Origin: Streptantibioticus parmotrematis
Lineage (GTDB): Bacteria > Actinomycetota > Actinomycetes > Streptomycetales > Streptomycetaceae
NCBI RefSeq assembly: GCF_019890615.1
Contig: NZ_JAINVZ010000006.1
Span: 240,475-304,474 of the forward strand
DNA: 64,000 nt
Direction: 5' to 3'
The notes beneath the pieces are model-generated. The model was given only the letters and a program-made list of their open reading frames with translations, did not search any database and had not been told where the DNA came from. Position numbers and translations under genes: made by a program. Position 1 is the first letter of the stretch; each line of letters starts with the position of its first letter. This document shows positions 38,144 to 47,625 of this stretch, one piece after another.

Positions 38144-41100
38144 ATGTACGAGCTGTCCCGGGTCCGCCTCTACTCCATCGGACCGGCCGGCGCGCGCTAC
38201 GCCGACACCGTGCTGGACCTGCGGGGCGTCGGCGACCCGGTGCCGCGCCCCGCGCCCGCGCAGGCGGAGTTCTTCGAGGACGAGCCGGTCGGCCCGCCGC
38301 GCCGCCCCGCGCCCGCGGGCGTGCTGTTCCTGGAGAACGGCGGCGGCAAGTCGGTGCTGCTGAAGCTGATCTTCTCGGTCATGCTGCCCGGTCACCGCAA
38401 CACCCTCGGCGGCGCCAGCTCCGGCGTGCTGCGCAAGTTCCTGCTCGCCGACGACTGCGGCCACGTGGCGCTGGAGTGGCAGCACACCGTCACCGGTGAA
38501 CTCGTCGTCGTCGGCAAGGCCAGCGAGTGGCGCGGCCGCCAGGTCTCCTCCGACCCGCGGAAGTTCGCCGAGGCCTGGTACTCCTTCCGGCCCGGCCCCG
38601 GCCTGTCGCTGGACTCGCTGCCGGTCGCCGAGGCCGCCACCGTCCGCCCGGCCGCCGAGGGCGTCTCCGGGGCGCGCGGGCGCCGCCGCACCATGAAGGG
38701 CTTCCGGGACGCGGTCACCGACGCGGGCAAGGCGTACCCGCACCTGGAGGTGGTCTGGGAGGAGATCCACGACCGCTGGAACGAGCACCTGGGCGACCTG
38801 GGACTCGACCCCGAACTCTTCCGCTACCAGCGGGAGATGAACGCCGACGAGGGCGAGGCCGCAGGCCTGTTCGCGGTCAAGAAGGACTCCGACTTCACCG
38901 ACCTGCTGCTGCGCGCCGTCACCGACACCCGCGACACCGACGGGCTCGCCGACCTCGTGCACGGCTTCGCCAACAAGCTGGGCCGCCGCGCCGAACTCAC
39001 CGCCGAACGCGACTTCACCGCGGGCTCGCTGGAACACCTGGAACGCATCACCGAGGTCACCGAGCAGCGCGACCGCGCCCGGTCGGTGCACACCCGCTCC
39101 GAGCAGCGCACCCGTGAGCTGGCCCGTCGGCTCTCGGCCCGCGCCACCGTGGAACGCGGCCGCGCCGCCGACCTCGACCGGCAGGTCACCGACGCCGCGC
39201 AAGGAGTCACCGACGCCTCCGCGGCCCGTGCCCGCACCGCCTCCGTCAGCGCCGAACTCGCCTACCGCCACGCCTCGTTGAGCCTGGCGGCCGCCGAGAA
39301 GGACGCGGCCGCGTTGCGCCGCGAGCTGGTCGACGCCCGCACCCTGCACTCCGCCTGGCAGGCCGCCGAGACCGTGCTGCGCCACCGGGCCGCCGCCGAC
39401 CGCTCGGCCAGGGTGGCCGCCGCCATCCGCGACGCCGAACGCGATGCCGCGCCCGCGCTGGCCGCCCGCGCCAAGGCCGCCACCGACCTGGTGCGCGCCC
39501 TCGCCGCCGCCGCCGACCGCGCCGAGCGGCACGCGGACGAGGAGGAGGAGCGCAGCGTCACCCTTCAGTCCGAGTCCGACAGTGCACACCGCGACGCCAC
39601 CGCCGCCGCGACCGCCGCCCAGCGCGCCCGCAGCGAGATGGGCCACCTCCAGCAGCGGCTGGCCGAGGTCGAGCAGGAGACCGCCGAGGCGGTACGGGCC
39701 GGCTGGCTGGACGACGCCGCGCCCGACGCCGACCCCGCCCGGGCCGCGCTGGAGGCCAGCGACGCGGAGAAGACCGCCGTCGCCGCCTGGGAGACCGCCC
39801 GCGACGCGGCCCGCACCGCCACCGAGCGGGCCAAGGAGGCCGCAGCCGAGGAGAGCCGCGCCGAACTCGCCGCCCACCGGGCCGCCGACGCACTGGCCGC
39901 CGCCGAGACCGCGCACGCCGCCGAGCACCGCACCGCCGAGGCACTGACCGGCGCCGACCGGCTCGCCGAACTCCTCAGCCTGCCGCCCGCCGTCCGCCCC
40001 GCCCCGGACATCCCCGCCCCGCGCGGCGACTCGCCCGAGCACACGGCCGACGACGCGGCCACCCCGCCGTCCGCGCCCGCCGTCCGCCGCCGCACCGCCG
40101 AAGGGCCCCTCACCGTCGAGGAGTTGGACCGCTGCGCGGAGACCCTGCGCGAACTGCTCGGCGGGAGCGTGGCCGCCGCCGAGCGCCAGCTGTTCGAACT
40201 GCGCACCTCGGCCGCCGACGACTCCCGCATCCTCGCCGCCCTCGGCGACGGCGGACTGTTGCCGCCCGGCCCCGACGTGCTGGCGACCGTCGAGTACCTC
40301 GGCGAGCACGGCGTGCCCGCGCTGCCCGGCTGGCGCTACCTCGCCCAGGCGGTCGACCCGGCCGACCACGCCGCCGTGCTGGCCGCCCGCCCCGAACTGG
40401 TCGACGGCGTCGTGGTCACCGACCCCGGCACCCACCAGCGGGCCCGCGAGATCCTGGCCCAGGCCGCGCTGCTGCCCCGGTCCACCGTCGCGGTCGGCAC
40501 CTCGGCCGCCCTGCTCGCCCCGACCCCCGGCGACTCGCCCGCCGACGTCTTCCTCGTACCGCCGAACCCGGCCATGCACGACGAACAGGCCGCCGACGGC
40601 GAACGGCAGGCGCTGCGCACGCGCGCCGCGCGACGCGACGAGGAGATCCGGAAGCTGGCCGCGCGCCTCGGCCACGATCGCGAACTCGCCGCCCGGCTCG
40701 GCTCGTGGCGCTCCTCCTGCCCGCCCGGCCGGCTCGACGAGCTGGCCGCCGCCGTGACCGGCGCCCGCGACGCGGTGGCCGTGGCGCAGCAGACGCTCAC
40801 CGACGCCCGCGCCCGGCGCGCCGAGGCCGACGAGACGGCCACCGCGGCCACCGGCGCCGAGGCCGAACGCCAGGACGCCGCCCAGCGCGCCCGCCGCCGC
40901 GCCGACGCGCTCGCCGGGCTGGCGTTCCGGCTGCGCGAGCGGGCCGGATGGCAGCGCAGGACCCGTGAACTCGCCGAGGAGGCCGCCGAGGCGCAGGAAC
41001 GCGCCGAAGCGTGCCTGACCCGGGCCCGTTCCTGCGACGAGGACCGCCGCGCCGCCCAGCGCGCCGCCGACGACGCCCGCCGCACCGTACGGGCGCTGCG

Positions 41101-42814
41101 CGCCGAACGCGCCGAGATCGCCGGGGCCCCCGAGGGCGAGCCCGACGACGGCGCCCCGGTCGACGCCCCGCTGCCCGCGCTGCGCGAGGCGTACCGGGCC
41201 GCCTCCCAGGTGTACGAGAAGGTCGGCGTCGGCGCGGACCTGCGGGCCGAACAGGCCCGCGCGGAGAGCGAGGAGAGCGCCACCCTCGCCGAACTCGACC
41301 GCCTCACCAACAAGGTCCGCACCCGCGCCGCCCAGCTGCTCGAAGGCCCGGACGGCGCGGACGGCCCGTCCCGGCAGGCGGCAGCCGCCCGCGCCGAGGC
41401 GCTGGTGCAGCGCATCGAGACCCGCGCGGGAGCCGCCAGCGAACACCTGGGCCGTCTGCGCGGCGAGGCCGAACGCCTGGCCCCCGCCGACGGCGAGGCG
41501 CACGCCGAGCTGCCCGAGGACCTGGTCCCCGAGGACGCGGAGCGGGCGCAGGCCCTGCTGCGCACCGTCGGCACCGAACTGGCCGCCCGGGACGAGGCGC
41601 TGGAGCAGGCCCGCGAGCGGCACGCCCACCTCCAGTACGCGCACCGCGCCGCGCAGGACGCGGCCGGCGCGTTCGAGGAGACCGCGGCCCTCCTGCGCGA
41701 CCTGCTGCGGGACAACGCGCAGGACGGCGCTGACGCCGAGCCGCCCGAGCCCTACCCGGGCGGTCCCGAGGAGGCCCGGCAGGCCGCCGCGGAGGCCCGC
41801 CGCTCGCTGCGCGGCTGCGCCGCCGACCTGTCCGCCGCCGAGGCCCAACTGCGGGAAGCGTGCGACCAGTTGGTGCGGCACGCCAACGCCACCCGCTACG
41901 AGCAGGTACGCACCCCGGCCCGCCAGCAGATCCGCGAACTGCCCGGCTCCGCGCTGCCCGAGCACGCCGCCGCCTGGGCCGCCGCGTTCGCCCCCCGGCT
42001 GCGGGTCCTCACCGACGAGCTGGCGCAGCTGGAACGCAACCGCGACAGCATCGTGGACCGGCTGCGCGGCCTGGTCGAGGCGTCGCTCGCCACCCTGCGC
42101 TCTGCGCAGCGGCTGTCCCGGCTGCCCGAGGGACTGGGGGAGTGGTCGGGCCAGGAGTTCCTGCGCATCCGCTTCGAGGACCCCGACCACGCGCACCTCG
42201 TGGAGCGGCTCGGCGAGGTCATCGACGAGGCCACGAGGGCCGCCGTGCGCAAGAACTCCGACCTGCGCAGGGACGGCATGACGCTGCTGCTGCGCGGCGT
42301 GGCCGCGGCCCTTGAGCCGCGCGGCGTGGCGGTGGAGATCCTCAAGCCGGACGCCGTGCTGCGCGCCGAGCGGGTGCCGGTCGGGCAGATGGGCGACGTC
42401 TTCTCCGGCGGCCAGCTGCTGACCGCCGCCATCGCGCTGTACTGCACGATGGCGGCGCTGCGCAGCAACGACAGCGGCCGCGACCGGCAGCGCCACGCGG
42501 GCACGCTCTTCCTGGACAACCCCATCGGCCGGGCCAACGCCACGTACCTGCTGGAGTTGCAGCGCGCGGTCGCCGACGCGCTGGGCGTGCAGCTGATCTA
42601 CACCACCGGCCTGTTCGACACGACGGCGCTGGCCGAGTTCCCCCTCGTCGTACGGCTGCGCAACGACGCGGACCTGCGGGCGGGCCTGAAGTACATCAGC
42701 GTCGAGGAGCACCTGCGCCCCGGACTGCCGCAGCCCGACCCGGACGGCGAGCCGGTGCACGGGGAGATCACCGCGACCCGGATGTTCCGCAGGCCCGCGG
42801 AGGTCACCGGATAA
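38144..42814 (+). CDS. MukB/MksB (JetC)-like SMC ATPase
   Basis: A 1556-residue SMC-like ATPase, close to MukB in length. The N-terminal head has Walker A 'LENGGGKSVLLKL' (Lys69, Ser70). Two long Ala/Arg/Glu-rich coiled coils (about 280-650 and 820-1260) surround a hinge-like domain (about 690-820: 'LAALGDGGLLPPGPDVLATVEYLGEHGVPALPGWRYLAQAVDPADHAAVLAARPELVDGVVV'). The C-terminal head carries signature FSGGQ (1420-1424) and Walker B 'LFLDNP' (1455-1460). The usual catalytic Glu after Walker B Asp1458 is Asn1459, an unusual change. The gene starts at ATG 38144 and is third in the operon. No JetD/MksG nuclease gene follows. Confidence 0.8.
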   Translation: MYELSRVRLYSIGPAGARYADTVLDLRGVGDPVPRPAPAQAEFFEDEPVGPPRRPAPAGVLFLENGGGKSVLLKLIFSVMLPGHRNTLGGASSGVLRKFLLADDCGHVALEWQHTVTGELVVVGKASEWRGRQVSSDPRKFAEAWYSFRPGPGLSLDSLPVAEAATVRPAAEGVSGARGRRRTMKGFRDAVTDAGKAYPHLEVVWEEIHDRWNEHLGDLGLDPELFRYQREMNADEGEAAGLFAVKKDSDFTDLLLRAVTDTRDTDGLADLVHGFANKLGRRAELTAERDFTAGSLEHLERITEVTEQRDRARSVHTRSEQRTRELARRLSARATVERGRAADLDRQVTDAAQGVTDASAARARTASVSAELAYRHASLSLAAAEKDAAALRRELVDARTLHSAWQAAETVLRHRAAADRSARVAAAIRDAERDAAPALAARAKAATDLVRALAAAADRAERHADEEEERSVTLQSESDSAHRDATAAATAAQRARSEMGHLQQRLAEVEQETAEAVRAGWLDDAAPDADPARAALEASDAEKTAVAAWETARDAARTATERAKEAAAEESRAELAAHRAADALAAAETAHAAEHRTAEALTGADRLAELLSLPPAVRPAPDIPAPRGDSPEHTADDAATPPSAPAVRRRTAEGPLTVEELDRCAETLRELLGGSVAAAERQLFELRTSAADDSRILAALGDGGLLPPGPDVLATVEYLGEHGVPALPGWRYLAQAVDPADHAAVLAARPELVDGVVVTDPGTHQRAREILAQAALLPRSTVAVGTSAALLAPTPGDSPADVFLVPPNPAMHDEQAADGERQALRTRAARRDEEIRKLAARLGHDRELAARLGSWRSSCPPGRLDELAAAVTGARDAVAVAQQTLTDARARRAEADETATAATGAEAERQDAAQRARRRADALAGLAFRLRERAGWQRRTRELAEEAAEAQERAEACLTRARSCDEDRRAAQRAADDARRTVRALRAERAEIAGAPEGEPDDGAPVDAPLPALREAYRAASQVYEKVGVGADLRAEQARAESEESATLAELDRLTNKVRTRAAQLLEGPDGADGPSRQAAAARAEALVQRIETRAGAASEHLGRLRGEAERLAPADGEAHAELPEDLVPEDAERAQALLRTVGTELAARDEALEQARERHAHLQYAHRAAQDAAGAFEETAALLRDLLRDNAQDGADAEPPEPYPGGPEEARQAAAEARRSLRGCAADLSAAEAQLREACDQLVRHANATRYEQVRTPARQQIRELPGSALPEHAAAWAAAFAPRLRVLTDELAQLERNRDSIVDRLRGLVEASLATLRSAQRLSRLPEGLGEWSGQEFLRIRFEDPDHAHLVERLGEVIDEATRAAVRKNSDLRRDGMTLLLRGVAAALEPRGVAVEILKPDAVLRAERVPVGQMGDVFSGGQLLTAAIALYCTMAALRSNDSGRDRQRHAGTLFLDNPIGRANATYLLELQRAVADALGVQLIYTTGLFDTTALAEFPLVVRLRNDADLRAGLKYISVEEHLRPGLPQPDPDGEPVHGEITATRMFRRPAEVTG

Positions 42815-42836
42815 CGGGCACGGCGCGCCGGGGGGT

Positions 42837-43373
42837 TCAGGCGCGCGAGACCACGTGGCCGCGGACGCGGTCCTCCCGTGGCCGGTCCGCCGACCGCGAC
42901 GATCGCGAGGACCGGGCCGCCCGGCGCTCGCGGCGCCGTTCGCGGCGCAGCGCGCGGGCGGCGCTGCTGGGGCTGGAGACCACGCCGTGCCGCTGGTTCC
43001 ACACCTGGCGGGTCACCCACACGTCCACCACCGCCCAGGTGGAGACCACCGTGGACAGCACGGTGGCCAGCAGCGCGGGAGCGGCGACCCAGGCGCCGGC
43101 CAGGGTGCCGAACATGGCGACCACGGCCTCGATGAGGGTGACGGAGGCTATGAGGGCCGCGCGGACCGCCGCGGTGCGCACCGGGTCGGGCATTCTCGCG
43201 GTGCCCACCCGGTTCTCGGTCCACAGCCCGGGACCCGCGCCGCGCACCGCCGTCCGTCCCGAAGGCGACGTACCGTCCGATCGCCTCCGCGTCGGCGCCT
43301 GATCGGCCGAATCCCCGGCGTCGTGGGCCGCGGTGGCGCCGCGGGGCGTGCTGAGGCGCGACTCGGTGTCCAT
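42837..43373 (-). CDS. Small two-helix membrane protein, unknown
   Basis: A 178-residue protein. The first 65 residues are polar and rich in Ser, Thr, Arg and Gly. Two hydrophobic segments follow ('VRAALIASVTLIEAVVAMFGTLAGAW' and 'ALLATVLSTVVSTWAVVDVWV', about 70-120), then a strongly basic tail ('ALRRERRRERRAARSSRSSRSADRPRED'). It is probably an inner-membrane protein with a cytosolic basic tail. I do not recognise a family. It is transcribed towards the SMC operon, convergent with it, and divergent from the conservon. Confidence 0.5.
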   Translation of the reverse strand: MDTESRLSTPRGATAAHDAGDSADQAPTRRRSDGTSPSGRTAVRGAGPGLWTENRVGTARMPDPVRTAAVRAALIASVTLIEAVVAMFGTLAGAWVAAPALLATVLSTVVSTWAVVDVWVTRQVWNQRHGVVSSPSSAARALRRERRRERRAARSSRSSRSADRPREDRVRGHVVSRA

Positions 43374-43748
43374 GGTGCTGCGCTCCCCTCGGGGATACGG
43401 ACCGATATGTTCCGTGGGCGGACCGCCCGGCTGACGGGTGACTGCCCGGTTTCCGCCCCGGTATTCCGGAAGATCCTCCCGTACTGACGCACGATCGGCG
43501 AGCCGTTCCGGTTCCCGCGCGGGGGTGCGTTTTCAGCCACTCGCCGCCGTGAAGATCATAGAGCGGTCCGGGGCCGCTCGCGGTCCGTCACACGGTAAAA
43601 CCCGCTATCCCTGCCTGAATCATGACATTACGGCCTGGTCAAGCGCCTCAAGTGCGCGGACTTGCATTCGAGTTGGTCACCCGGCAGTAGTAGGCTCGCG
43701 CCGTTTGACGGTCCACCGCCCCTGTTCGGGGCCGACGTTGGGGAGGCC
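43374..43748. promoter_or_regulatory. Divergent region upstream of the conservon
   Basis: 375 bp without a credible gene and AT-richer than average. Near the conservon, TTGCAT (43662-43667) and TAGGCT (43691-43696) are present, but their spacing (23 bp) is too long for a standard promoter; TAGGCT alone is a good Streptomyces -10. A GGGGAGG ribosome-binding site precedes cvnA. No palindromic operator was recognised. Confidence 0.4.
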
Positions 43749-46547
43749 ATGCGCTTTCGCGGTAAACCGATCCGTCGGAAGATCGTGGCGCTGCTGCTGG
43801 TGCCCTTGGTGTCGCTGATCGCGCTCTGGGCGTTCGCCGCCATGATCTCGGTCGGTGGAGTGGTCCGTCTGATGGACGTCGCGCACGTGACCGACCGCGT
43901 CGGCTACCCGGTCGAGGACGCCGTCGAGGCGCTGTCCACCGAGCGCAAGGACGCCATGGTCTTCCTGGCCGACCCGCACGACGCGGGCGCCCTGGCCGAC
44001 CTGCGCGCCGCCGGGCAGCACACCGACAACGCGATCGCGGTGGTACGGACCAACAGCCGCTCCCAGCACATCCCCCAGCAGCTCGACCCCGACTCGCGCC
44101 GACGCCTCGACGCGCTCCTCGCACAGGCCTCCCAGTTGCAGGGCCTGCGCTCCCAGGTGGCCTCGGGCAAGCTGTCGCCGTCCGCCGCGTACGCCTCGTA
44201 CAACGGCTTCGTCGACCCGTACTTCACCTTCTTCCTGGGCCTGAACCCGTTGCAGAACGTGCAACTCGACCGCCAGTCACGGGTGCTCACCCAGCTGTCG
44301 ATGGCCCGCGAGGCGGTCAGCCGCGAGGACTCCCTGTACTCGGCCGCGCTGGTCGCCGGACGGATGACCCGCGCCGACCAGCGCGCCTTCTCCGACGCGG
44401 TGTCCGAACAGCGCCTGATCTACGCGACCTACCCGCAGCTGCTCACCGCCGCCGACGCCGCGCTCTTCGACGACTACTGGCGCTCCAGCACCGGGCAGGC
44501 GCTCCACGACGACGAGGAACGCGTCCTCGACGCGCAACCGTCGGACGCCACCCGCCAGGTGACCGCCGCCGACTGGCGCACCACGGCCTCCTCCGTGCTG
44601 TCCGACCTGTCGTCGCTGGACCGGCAGGCGGGCGACGACTACAAGCAGCGCGTGCACCCCTACGCCGTCGGCGTCCTGGTCCGCGCGGGCGTCGCGGGCG
44701 GCTTCGGTCTGCTGGCCGTCGTGATCTCCGTCGTCGTCTCCTTCCGCGTCGGCCGCGGCCTGGCCCGCGACCTGTCCGCGCTGCGCAAGGAGGCCCAGGA
44801 GGCGTCCGGCACCCGGCTGCCACGCGTCATGCGGCGGCTGGCCGCGGGCGAGGACGTCGACATCGAGACCGAGGTGCCGCGCCTGGAGTTCCCGGACGAC
44901 GAGATGGGCGCCGTGGGCAAGGCGCTCAACACCCTCCAGCGCGCCGCCGTCGAGGCCGCCGTGCGCCAGGCCGACATGCGCCGCGGCGTCTCCGACGTCT
45001 TCGTCAACCTCGCCCGCCGCAACCAGGTCCTGCTGCACCGCCAGCTCACCCTGCTCGACGCGATGGAACGCCGCACCGAGGCCGGTGAGGAACTCGCCGA
45101 CCTGTTCAAGCTCGACCACATGACCACCCGCATGCGGCGGCACGCCGAGGGCCTGGTCATCCTCTCCGGCGCCGCCCCCTCCCGGCAGTGGCGCAAGCCT
45201 GTGCCCCTGATGGACGTGGTGCGCGCGGCCGTCGCCGAGGTCGAGGACTACGAACGCATCGAGGTGCGACGGCTGCCCCGGCTCGCGGTGGCGGGCCCCG
45301 CGGTCGGCGACCTCACCCACCTGCTGGCCGAACTCGTCGAGAACGCCACGGTCTTCTCACCTCCGCACACCACCGTCCAGGTGCACGGGCAGCACGTCGC
45401 CAACGGCTACGTGCTGGAGATCGACGACCGCGGCCTCGGCATGACCCCGGAGGCGCTGCTCGACGCCAACCTCCGGCTCGCCGAGACGCCCGAGTTCGAG
45501 CTGTCGGACACCGACCGCCTCGGCCTGTTCGTCGTCAGCCGCCTCGCCCAGCGGCAGGGTGTGCGCGTCTCGCTGCGCCCGTCGCCCTACGGAGGCACCA
45601 CCGCGGTCGTCCTCGTGCCGACCGCGCTGCTGACCGAGGCCGGCGACGACGCGGCCACCGGCGAGCAGGCGCTTCCCGACGGCGCCGAGCACACCGCCCG
45701 TCAGGCCCGCCCCGCCCTCGGGGTCGGCGACGCCGACGGCGTGCCGGACGAGATCGTGCTGCCCGTCAGGACCGCCAGGGTGGAGGCCGCCGGAGCGTCG
45801 CGCGAGGCGTTCCGCGAGTGGGGCATGCTGCCCGGCTCGCCCGGTGACACCGACGCCCTCGGGGACGACGACGCACACGCCCGCGACGACACCGGTGCGG
45901 CACGGCTGCCGCGCCGCCGCCCGCCGCGCACCGCCCGCCGTTTCGACCGGCCCGACGCCGACGGTGCCGGCACCGCCAGTCACCCCGGCAACCGCACCGG
46001 CGATCACCCCGACAGCGCCGACGCGGGCCTCGCCGAGCAGCACCAGCAGGCCGAGGACGCCACCGTGCCCGCCCCGCGCGGCGAACGCCACGACGACGGC
46101 CGCCCCGCCGCGCGGCCCGCCCCGGACGACGCGCCGCTGCCGCGCCGCAGGAGGCGCGTCCCGGCCCAGGCGGCCCGGCCCCGCGCCGACGCGGACCGCC
46201 CGGCCACCGACTCCGGCGCCGGGGCACCGGTCGGCGGCGGCCTGCCCAAGCGGGTGCGCCAAGCCAGCCTCGCCCCGCAACTGCGCGCCGACGACACCAC
46301 GCAGACCCGGCAGCCGGCTCCCCAGGAACCGGCGGGAGCGGACCGCGACGCCGACGAACTGCGGTCCCGCATGGCCTCGTTGCAGCGTGGCTGGCAACGC
46401 GGCCGGGCCGAGGCCGACGAGGACGCGCCGGGCCCCGGCCCGTCGAGCACCACAGGCACCACAGGCACCACACCCGACCGTGCGGACGCCCCCGGCGACC
46501 CCGGCGGCGACGCGACAGGAACGACATCGGAGGGGGACGGTCGATGA
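43749..46547 (+). CDS. cvnA: Conservon sensor histidine kinase-like protein, NIT domain (CvnA)
   Basis: A 932-residue membrane sensor. TM1 (about 11-33) is followed by a nitrate/nitrite-sensing-type extracellular region ('TERKDAMVFLADPHD', 'LTQLSMAREAVSREDSLYSAALVAGRMTRADQRAF'), TM2 (about 316-338), a HAMP-like segment, a kinase dimerisation stretch ('RNQVLLHRQLTLLDAMERRTEAGEELADLFKLDHMTTRMRRHAEGLVILSG') and a HATPase domain with N-box 'LLAELVENATVFSPP' and G1 'IDDRGLGMT'. A long disordered Pro/Arg/Asp tail follows. Conservons (cvnABCD) combine this sensor with CvnB, C and D as a membrane-associated G-protein-like complex. The start is ATG 43749. Confidence 0.9.
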   Translation: MRFRGKPIRRKIVALLLVPLVSLIALWAFAAMISVGGVVRLMDVAHVTDRVGYPVEDAVEALSTERKDAMVFLADPHDAGALADLRAAGQHTDNAIAVVRTNSRSQHIPQQLDPDSRRRLDALLAQASQLQGLRSQVASGKLSPSAAYASYNGFVDPYFTFFLGLNPLQNVQLDRQSRVLTQLSMAREAVSREDSLYSAALVAGRMTRADQRAFSDAVSEQRLIYATYPQLLTAADAALFDDYWRSSTGQALHDDEERVLDAQPSDATRQVTAADWRTTASSVLSDLSSLDRQAGDDYKQRVHPYAVGVLVRAGVAGGFGLLAVVISVVVSFRVGRGLARDLSALRKEAQEASGTRLPRVMRRLAAGEDVDIETEVPRLEFPDDEMGAVGKALNTLQRAAVEAAVRQADMRRGVSDVFVNLARRNQVLLHRQLTLLDAMERRTEAGEELADLFKLDHMTTRMRRHAEGLVILSGAAPSRQWRKPVPLMDVVRAAVAEVEDYERIEVRRLPRLAVAGPAVGDLTHLLAELVENATVFSPPHTTVQVHGQHVANGYVLEIDDRGLGMTPEALLDANLRLAETPEFELSDTDRLGLFVVSRLAQRQGVRVSLRPSPYGGTTAVVLVPTALLTEAGDDAATGEQALPDGAEHTARQARPALGVGDADGVPDEIVLPVRTARVEAAGASREAFREWGMLPGSPGDTDALGDDDAHARDDTGAARLPRRRPPRTARRFDRPDADGAGTASHPGNRTGDHPDSADAGLAEQHQQAEDATVPAPRGERHDDGRPAARPAPDDAPLPRRRRRVPAQAARPRADADRPATDSGAGAPVGGGLPKRVRQASLAPQLRADDTTQTRQPAPQEPAGADRDADELRSRMASLQRGWQRGRAEADEDAPGPGPSSTTGTTGTTPDRADAPGDPGGDATGTTSEGDGR

Positions 46548-46948
46548 CCGCGCCAACGGGCCCGAAGGGCGAACTGAACTGGCTGCTGGACGATCTGGTC
46601 GACAGGGTGGCCAGCATCCGCAAGGCGCTGGTGCTCTCCGGCGACGGGCTGGCCACCGGCGCCTCCAAGGACCTCACCCGTGAGGACTCCGAGCACCTGG
46701 CCGCCGTCGCCTCCGGCTTCCACAGCCTCGCCAAGGGCGTGGGACGCCACTTCGAGGCGGGACAGGTCCGCCAGACCATGGTCGAGCTGGACCAGGCCTT
46801 CCTCTTCGTCACCGCCGCGGGCGACGGCAGCTGCCTCGCCGTGCTCACCGACGCCGACTCCGACGTGGGCCAGGTGGCCTACGAGATGGCGCTGCTGGTC
46901 AAGCGGGTCGGCGCCCACCTCGGCGCCGCGCCGCGCGTCACCGGCTGA
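46544..46948 (+). CDS. cvnB: Roadblock/LC7 protein (CvnB)
   Basis: A 134-residue roadblock/LC7 domain protein: 'LNWLLDDLVDRVASIRKALVLSGDGLATGASKDLTREDSEHLAAVASGFHSLAKGVGRHFEAGQVRQTMVEL' followed by 'FLFVTAAGDGSCLAVLTDADSDVGQVAYEMALLVKRVGAHL'. This is the conserved arrangement of MglB-like proteins in conservons, which interact with the small GTPase CvnD. Its ATG overlaps the cvnA stop (ATGA), so translation is coupled. Confidence 0.95.
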   Translation: MTAPTGPKGELNWLLDDLVDRVASIRKALVLSGDGLATGASKDLTREDSEHLAAVASGFHSLAKGVGRHFEAGQVRQTMVELDQAFLFVTAAGDGSCLAVLTDADSDVGQVAYEMALLVKRVGAHLGAAPRVTG

Positions 46949-46957
46949 CGAAGCGTC

Positions 46958-47353
46958 ATGACCGAAGCGGACCGATGGTACGACGACGCGGCGGGGCCGG
47001 TGGTGCGGCCGTACGCCATGACGCGCGGCCGTACCACCCATGCCGCCGAGGACCGGCTCGACCTGATCGCGCTGGTGATCACCGCGGACCGGTACGCGGA
47101 GACCGACGACGTGGCGGCCACCGACCACTCGCTGACGCCTGAGCACCTCGACATCCTGGAACTGTGCCGTCAGGAGCCCATCTCGGTGGCCGAACTCGCG
47201 GCCGGGCTCGACCTGCCGGTCGGCGTGCTCAGGGTGCTCATCGGCGACCTGCTGGACGCGGGACACGTTCACGTCACCCGGCCGGTCCCGCCCGCAGAAC
47301 TGCCGGACGCGGGACTGCTGCGCGAGGTGATCGACGGCCTGCGAGCCCTGTGA
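46958..47353 (+). CDS. cvnC: DUF742 protein (CvnC)
   Basis: A 131-residue DUF742 protein: 'VVRPYAMTRGRTTHAAEDRLDLIALVITA', 'LTPEHLDILELCRQEPISVAELAAGLDLPVGVLRVLIGDLLDAGHVHVTRP' and 'PDAGLLREVIDGLRAL'. The second segment has a winged-helix-like pattern. It is the third conserved member of the conservon. Only 9 nt separate it from cvnB. The usual following gene, cvnD, is instead 2.5 kb away, beyond a glycosidase gene. A strong terminator follows 11 nt after the stop. Confidence 0.95.
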   Translation: MTEADRWYDDAAGPVVRPYAMTRGRTTHAAEDRLDLIALVITADRYAETDDVAATDHSLTPEHLDILELCRQEPISVAELAAGLDLPVGVLRVLIGDLLDAGHVHVTRPVPPAELPDAGLLREVIDGLRAL

Positions 47354-47364
47354 CCCGTACGAGC

Positions 47365-47409
47365 GAGCGGCGTGCGGCGCGGACCCGACGGTCCCGCCGC
47401 ACGCCGCTC
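47365..47409. terminator. Strong hairpin terminator after cvnC
   Basis: A perfect 15-bp stem (47365-47379 with 47395-47409); the 15-nt loop itself contains a 5-bp GGACC/GGTCC stem. It isolates cvnABC transcription from the GH3 gene. Confidence 0.85.
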
Positions 47410-47454
47410 CCGTACGGAACACCGGGTGACGCCGACCGGCGTTCCCGTCGCGAC

Positions 47455-47466
47455 TGAGGCGCCTCA
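47455..47466. promoter_or_regulatory. Perfect 12-bp palindrome upstream of the GH3 gene
   Basis: TGAGGCGCCTCA, 160 nt before the GH3 start codon, between the cvnC terminator and the gene. Eleven of its twelve bases recur at 60421-60432. It could be an operator; its regulator is unknown. Confidence 0.45.
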
Positions 47467-47625
47467 CGTTCAACAAACGAAACCTTGAGCCGACTGTCGT
47501 CTTCCTGTGTTTCATCTCTTGACTGCCGTCACGCGACGGGGGAAGGTCATGCCGGGCGTCTGCCGATCCGTCAGGAGCCCGCGATCCACGTTTCGACCGG
47601 CCGGTTCCCCATCCCGGAGGACAGC

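Noticed and set aside
36353..42760. A very long minus-strand open frame (over 2100 codons) opposite the SMC gene
   Set aside because: It is a mirror of the GC-rich third-position bias of the plus-strand genes; the translation is low-complexity Gly/Val/Ala/Arg with no domain, while the plus strand has clear ATPase motifs.
42837..43373. Possible JetD/MksG partner of the SMC operon
   Set aside because: It is convergent, 178 residues, with two membrane helices and no Toprim or winged-helix motif.
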